64,000 nucleotides of DNA. Source: Actinostola sp. cb2023 (Eukaryota > Cnidaria > Anthozoa > Actiniaria > Actinostolidae). Of the stretch, positions 54,701-60,700 are shown piece by piece (positions within the stretch are counted from its first letter, which is position 1; each line of letters begins with the position of its first letter). The notes under the pieces are model-generated. The model was not told where the DNA came from. It saw only the letters and a program-made list of their open reading frames with translations, and did no database searches. The position numbers were made by a program, and so were the translations under genes. The stretch is from NCBI GenBank assembly GCA_033675265.1, contig JAUJYZ010000724.1:756001-820000 (forward strand), read 5' to 3'.

Positions 54701-57700
54701 CTGAAATTTATTCGTTCATATTGAAAGGAACAGGAGGGAAATTTGCACGATCATGCGCTCGGCCGCTGAACCGTAATGGCTTGATCGCTGTAATCAATAA
54801 CAAGAAAGTCCGTTTCAAGACCACAAATTGGCCCAAAATTACTCAAAAAGCTTCATAAAGTATCCAACTTTTATTTCTAAGCATTTATTTTTTAGGTTTT
54901 AGGTTTCCAAACTCTCCTATAATTTCTTTTGAAGCGAAGCGATAAATTACACAGGCACCCCAAAAGGTAAATACAGGCCAAGGACCGTTGACACAACACT
55001 AAAATTGTTATTTTTGAACATTTCCCCATTTTTTAGATGAAAAGCAAGTGCACACATTTAAAATATGTCTGATAAACTTGCAATATTTACAGTAATTTCT
55101 TGGGAGGTCGTTGATAGATTTTAAACAGTAAAGCAAAACATGTTCAAAAATCGAGTAAAAAATATGTCATATTCCATACACATAGTTCACTTCATAAACC
55201 TCAGCCGATCTCAGTGATATATTATGTTCTGCAACTAGTAACTGTGGAGTTATAACACATACGAAAACATTGTGAGAAATGCAATTCCAAACAGGTATTT
55301 TTGGGGGAGCAAAGTTATGTTAAATATGCATTTGGTCTCAACATGCCGAAGAAATCGGTCAAAAACACAATCTTCCCCATTTTTGCCAATCAAAAATATT
55401 TTAGATAGCTTTTTAGACAGCATAGCTTTTAATATTTCTGCTCACAAAACTTGGGAGATCTATAGTAGATTTCGAGTTAATGAAGCATCAAACTTGCTAA
55501 TACAAGAAGTTTTATGAAAATATACTAGGTTTAAGACTCTATTCTGTGAACGTTTCGTCTTCGATCTTCATCAAAGTTGTATATCAAGTCACTATCACAT
55601 GTGTACTTATCATCGTCCCTACTTATGTAGAAGAGTTTCTTCAGTGCTTGCAAGAATTAAACGCAAAACCATTGCTGGTAAATACCAAGACGCCATTTTG
55701 TCAACACAGGGATGTTCGCTTGCAGTGATAATAAAGTGCTTTAGAACAATCTATTAAAGTCCAATTGCATTCTTCCATGATATCTAAGTCTTCGTATAGC
55801 CTCTGGTGGCAGCTAAGTCCAATGTCAGCCTTGGAAGTAGCACTAAAACCGTTTTAAAATCCTAAGTTAACTCGCATTCGATGGCCTGAAGTCGAAGCTT
55901 CGCTTGAACTCACAACTGGTCGCGCATGCGCGCAACAAAATTCCCTCCTGCTCTTGAAAGGACTAATTCTCCAGAGAACACCATGTTTACATCACATGGT
56001 TTGAAATGGGCAACTTACATACGAAGCTAAATAGGTCTATTGTCTCTACATGTTTTATATTATGAACAACATTTTACCTATCTTGCACTCTCCATCGTAA
56101 TCAACTGTTACCATGGTGTTCGTTTGGCATGCACGTGCTTTCAGGCTGCACTGGTTACCGTACGTCTTGCCATCAGTTCCACACACGGGAGTCCAGTCCA
56201 TGGTACAAACCAACGGACAGACACACGATGTACTGCCATTATTGTGGGCCTGACATTGTCCATGGTAAGGACACATGACTCCATCACAAGGATCTGCATA
56301 TGGCGAGCAATGTCTTTATTAAATTAAATGTCAAAGAATGTCAGAATGCCATACAAAGTGGAAGCAAAGAAAGACGGGAAAGAATGACGAAGACAAAGAG
56401 TGGGGAAATGGTGGAGAACATGTCATACAAACTGGACAAAGAGTGGATAAATGGTGGAGAACATGCCATACAAAGTGGAAACAGATTGTAGATGCCACGG
56501 TGGGAAATTAAAGACAAAACCACTTGAGAGCAATTGTGAAACAGGGATTTACTCTGTTATCAAACGCTTCAAACTAATGAAGAAAATACGTACACTTGTT
56601 ATATAATGTTTCCGTCAATAAAAGCTATGTAAAATAATTACAATAGTATTTGTTTATGCATAACTTTACCTTAAATGTGGCTTCCCACCATAATAATCGG
56701 TTTGATGAAGAAAATAAGTGAGAAAAGTAAAAACTAGTGAAAACTAAATGAAAAGTGAAAAACACTGATTGCGTGATTCGCTGACGTGACACGTACGTTG
56801 CTAAGCAATAACATTGAATGACTTACGCACGAAAACGAGGCTGTTCACAATCAAACATGGCGGTTGAAATGGCAAGTTTACAATGTTAACGTTCTGAGTT
56901 TCTTGAAGAAAAAGACTAAAATATAAATGGTTTGAAATTACAAATGGATTTAAAATGTCTGTAGATACTTGAGGAACTTGTAAGGTACGTAAAATAAATG
57001 TTATTTCAACAATATTGTTGTACGATCGAAAGTTCGATCAAGTTCACTGAGTTCGTGAATTAACACAGATCGAAGACGGGTATCAGATGAACGACGAAGA
57101 CAAAGAGTGGGAAAATGGGGGAGAATATGCCACACAAAGTGAAAGAAGATCGAAGATGAGTAAGAACGACGAGGACTGGGCTGCGTCCAGCGAAAAGGGA
57201 CGTCCTTACGACATTTTCATTATGTTTCAGCAATTTATTGGAGCTCATTTTTCAATATTTTCCACATAAATGTCTTCTGTTTTGTTGTACATGTTCGCAA
57301 AGAGTCATACTACCCAGAGATTGGCACTGTCTTTTAGTCTGTGTACCGTAGAGATTTTCGGTAACACAAGCTTAGGTAATAGAGTCGTTTTCGTACGAGT
57401 GGGAAACCTACGGTACCTTGACACTCAAATGGCTTCCTTTCTGAACCAATCAAAAAGCGTGCAGATGCATCTCATCCAATCAAACTCTTTCAATATGGCA
57501 CAGCATGGTACTGTAACTTTCCCACTCATACGAAAACGACCAAAAATAAATGGTGTGTGTACTCTCGAGGAGATGTGTGCAAAAGTGTCGTCAGCGTTGT
57601 AAGTAGAGTCGTTTTCGAGTGGGTGAGAAAGTTACGGTACCTTGCTGTGCCGTAATGAAAGAGTTTGATTGGATGAGAGCCATCTGCACGCTTTTTAATA

Positions 57701-60700
57701 GCTGATATCGAAGTTACACTCCAATGATTCTGAACAACGGTTCCAAGTCGAGGCTATCGGGTCAAGTTTTTGTATTGACCCGATAGCCTCGACTTGAAAC
57801 CGTTGTTCATAGTCATTGGAGTGTAACTTCGATATCAGCTATTGGTTCAGAATGAAAGTCATTCGAGTGTCACGTACGGTACCGCAGGTTTCCCACTCAT
57901 ACGAAAACGACTCTATCTTGGTAAGTGTTGTAAGGTCTATGGTCGAAACTTGGAGAAGTTGAGGATCTACACTTATAACATCTGCAAGCTATGGTGCATG
58001 GGATATCATAAGGTCCCTTTTCGCATTACGCGGCATAATTATTAATATGTACCAATATCGTCACAGTCTGCTTGTCCGCTAGTCCTTGTCCCATTAATTT
58101 CGTATCCGTTCCTGTCCACACACCAGCAATGGCCAACTGACGCGTGGCATTGCATCTTGGAGTAGCTGCCATCTTTTTCACAAGACGCAGTGAACAATCC
58201 CATTGGAGGAAATTCATCAGCCAGTTGATCAAGGGCACTTTGTCTTTGAGTTTGGCACTTTGTCAGGTTAACTGCAATAAGGGATTTAATATTGATTGAT
58301 TGATTTATTTATTGCAATTCACCACAACAATATTACAATATTAATTGGCAAATACATTGGAAGACTAGGGACCTCGGAGCACCCTTGAAAGTGGGGGGCC
58401 GGATATACTAGTAGACTAGAATATACATCAGACAACAACGTATTGTGACAACGTTTTTGGCTAAAATGGGGCGTCCAAAGGCCCCCCCCCCCCCCCCCCC
58501 CCATCTCCGCGGTCCCTGCCGCCGGAAGACTGGGTATGAGTAACCATTGAGATAGCAGTTCTTACATTTTTATAATATTATGTCCAATTTAAAAATAGGT
58601 ACCCTTAGGGGTACATGTGGCTACTGCTATATTTCTATTTGCACAAACGTTGATCCTTTCAAAATCATTGAACATAGAAGCTGAGACCGAAATGGACATT
58701 GGGAAATCTGTTGATTAAACGATTTTAAAGAATCACATGTACGTTTCAACCAGCAACTGAGACAAATTCTTGGCATTCCAGACGCGATTATGCAGCGCAT
58801 TCATAGATAAACGTAAACATCGGCCTAAAAGTTGAATAACACTTACAGAACCTTTATTATTACAGAACCTTTCATCTGACCGTTTAGAAAGACAGAATGA
58901 AAGCTGTGATAAATAATAGTTGTGAATTTTCTGAAACTAAATTATTACCTACTCCAGGTAAAACGACTCGATGAAACTCGATGCAGACAATCATGAGCAA
59001 GCAATCGGTTGAGCACGTACGCCGCTCTCGGCTCGCTCTCGGTAATACGAAGTGATAGGGCGATTTCTTTACTCGGGTGGTGATTAGTTCCGAAGTTTAT
59101 CTATCAGCCAGATTTCTCTACTTGGGTGGTGATTGGTTCCGAATTTTATCTATTGTTACTTACTTATTTACTTTCGGAAAACTCAGACGATGGCAATAGT
59201 GGCTAGCTGCGCAAGCGCAGTAGCCACAAAAACTGTATAGCCTATCCAATGTACTGGAGAAAGAACACTGAATCCATTCAAGTGATATTTCCACTAGTCT
59301 TTCATCGTAGATGGCAGACACCTCGAAAAACCTGTAACTAATTCAGCCAATCAAAACACTCGAACCCAGTCTACCAACATTTGCCACAGACCCGGTTAAT
59401 TGATGATTGTCTTCTTACCTGGTTGGACGCAGTCCTTTTGGCATCCAGTAAAACAACATCTAAAATTTCCAAAGCATTCCGACTCATCCCTGCACCTATC
59501 GCCCATCCTGTCACAGAACCGCGTATCTTGCCAAGGCTTTGGACACTTCCCGACAGGCTGTGGTGGCTTTGTTGGTTTTCCGATCTTGGTCCTTGGGCGA
59601 ATGCACTCTTTCTGGCAGCCATTGAAGCAGCACTTTTTATTATCTGGGCATTCCATGTTCGAGTGACAAGCATCCCCGCGTCGATCACATATTCCATCCA
59701 AGCCCTTCCATGGTTTGGGGCATTCTCCGCGTGACGCATCAACGGGAGCCATGCAGTCCTTCTGACAACCATTAAAACAACACTTCGAGGAGTCAACACT
59801 GCAATCGGAGTCTACTGCGCATGAACTACTTCGTCTATCACAGATTCCATTCAAGCCTTTCCACGGTTTGGGGCAAGTTCCAAGTCGGATGCCTACGAAA
59901 TATTGACGAAGCCATTATGAAATACCCATTATTTAATTAGTTTTAGCAAGTGTGGTATAGCCATAATGGAGCGGAGGAGTAGAAAGATCCCTCCCTTACA
60001 TCCCCTCTCCTAGTCCAGCACTGGCCCCGCCTTTCTCAATAGCTATATATATATACTGGGTGCGAAGGAAATATAAAGACTACGAGAAGCGCGCGTATAA
60101 TCTAAGAAAATTGAGATCCTCTCTAGCTAGCGCTCAGCTCTTCTGCTCCTTGCCATGCGCGTATATAAAAGTGGGTCCAGTTCTGGACTACCCCTCCCCA
60201 AGTCGTGGATCCAGATGAAATGGACACAGATGTACTTGAATGTAATGGATGGAGCTGTAATATATAAACCAGGGGCGGATCCAGGATTTTTTTTAGGAGG
60301 GGGTGCACCATTTATGATCAAGACGTACACAAACTCAAGCACCAATAAAGCAGTAGATATCAGCTCATCCAGGGGGGTGCGCATCCCCTGCACCCTTCCC
60401 CTTTATCCGCCCCTGTAAACTCACCGGGAGGAGCGAGGCACTCCATTTTACAACCAGTGAAGCAGCATTTACTAGTGCCGGGGCATTGTTCGTCAAAGGC
60501 ACAGTCATCCCCAACATCTTTACACATTTCTGGTTCGATGTAATCTTGAATGGGACACTGTCCAGACTTTGGGCTGGAGGTGGGGACAGGCATGCACTCC
60601 CGATAACAGCCTGTGAAGCAACATTTGAAAGGCCCGAAACAGTCTCCGTCGCTTGAACATTCATCTGTGGATTTTCTGCAGGCCTTCGGGTGAGCAGACT

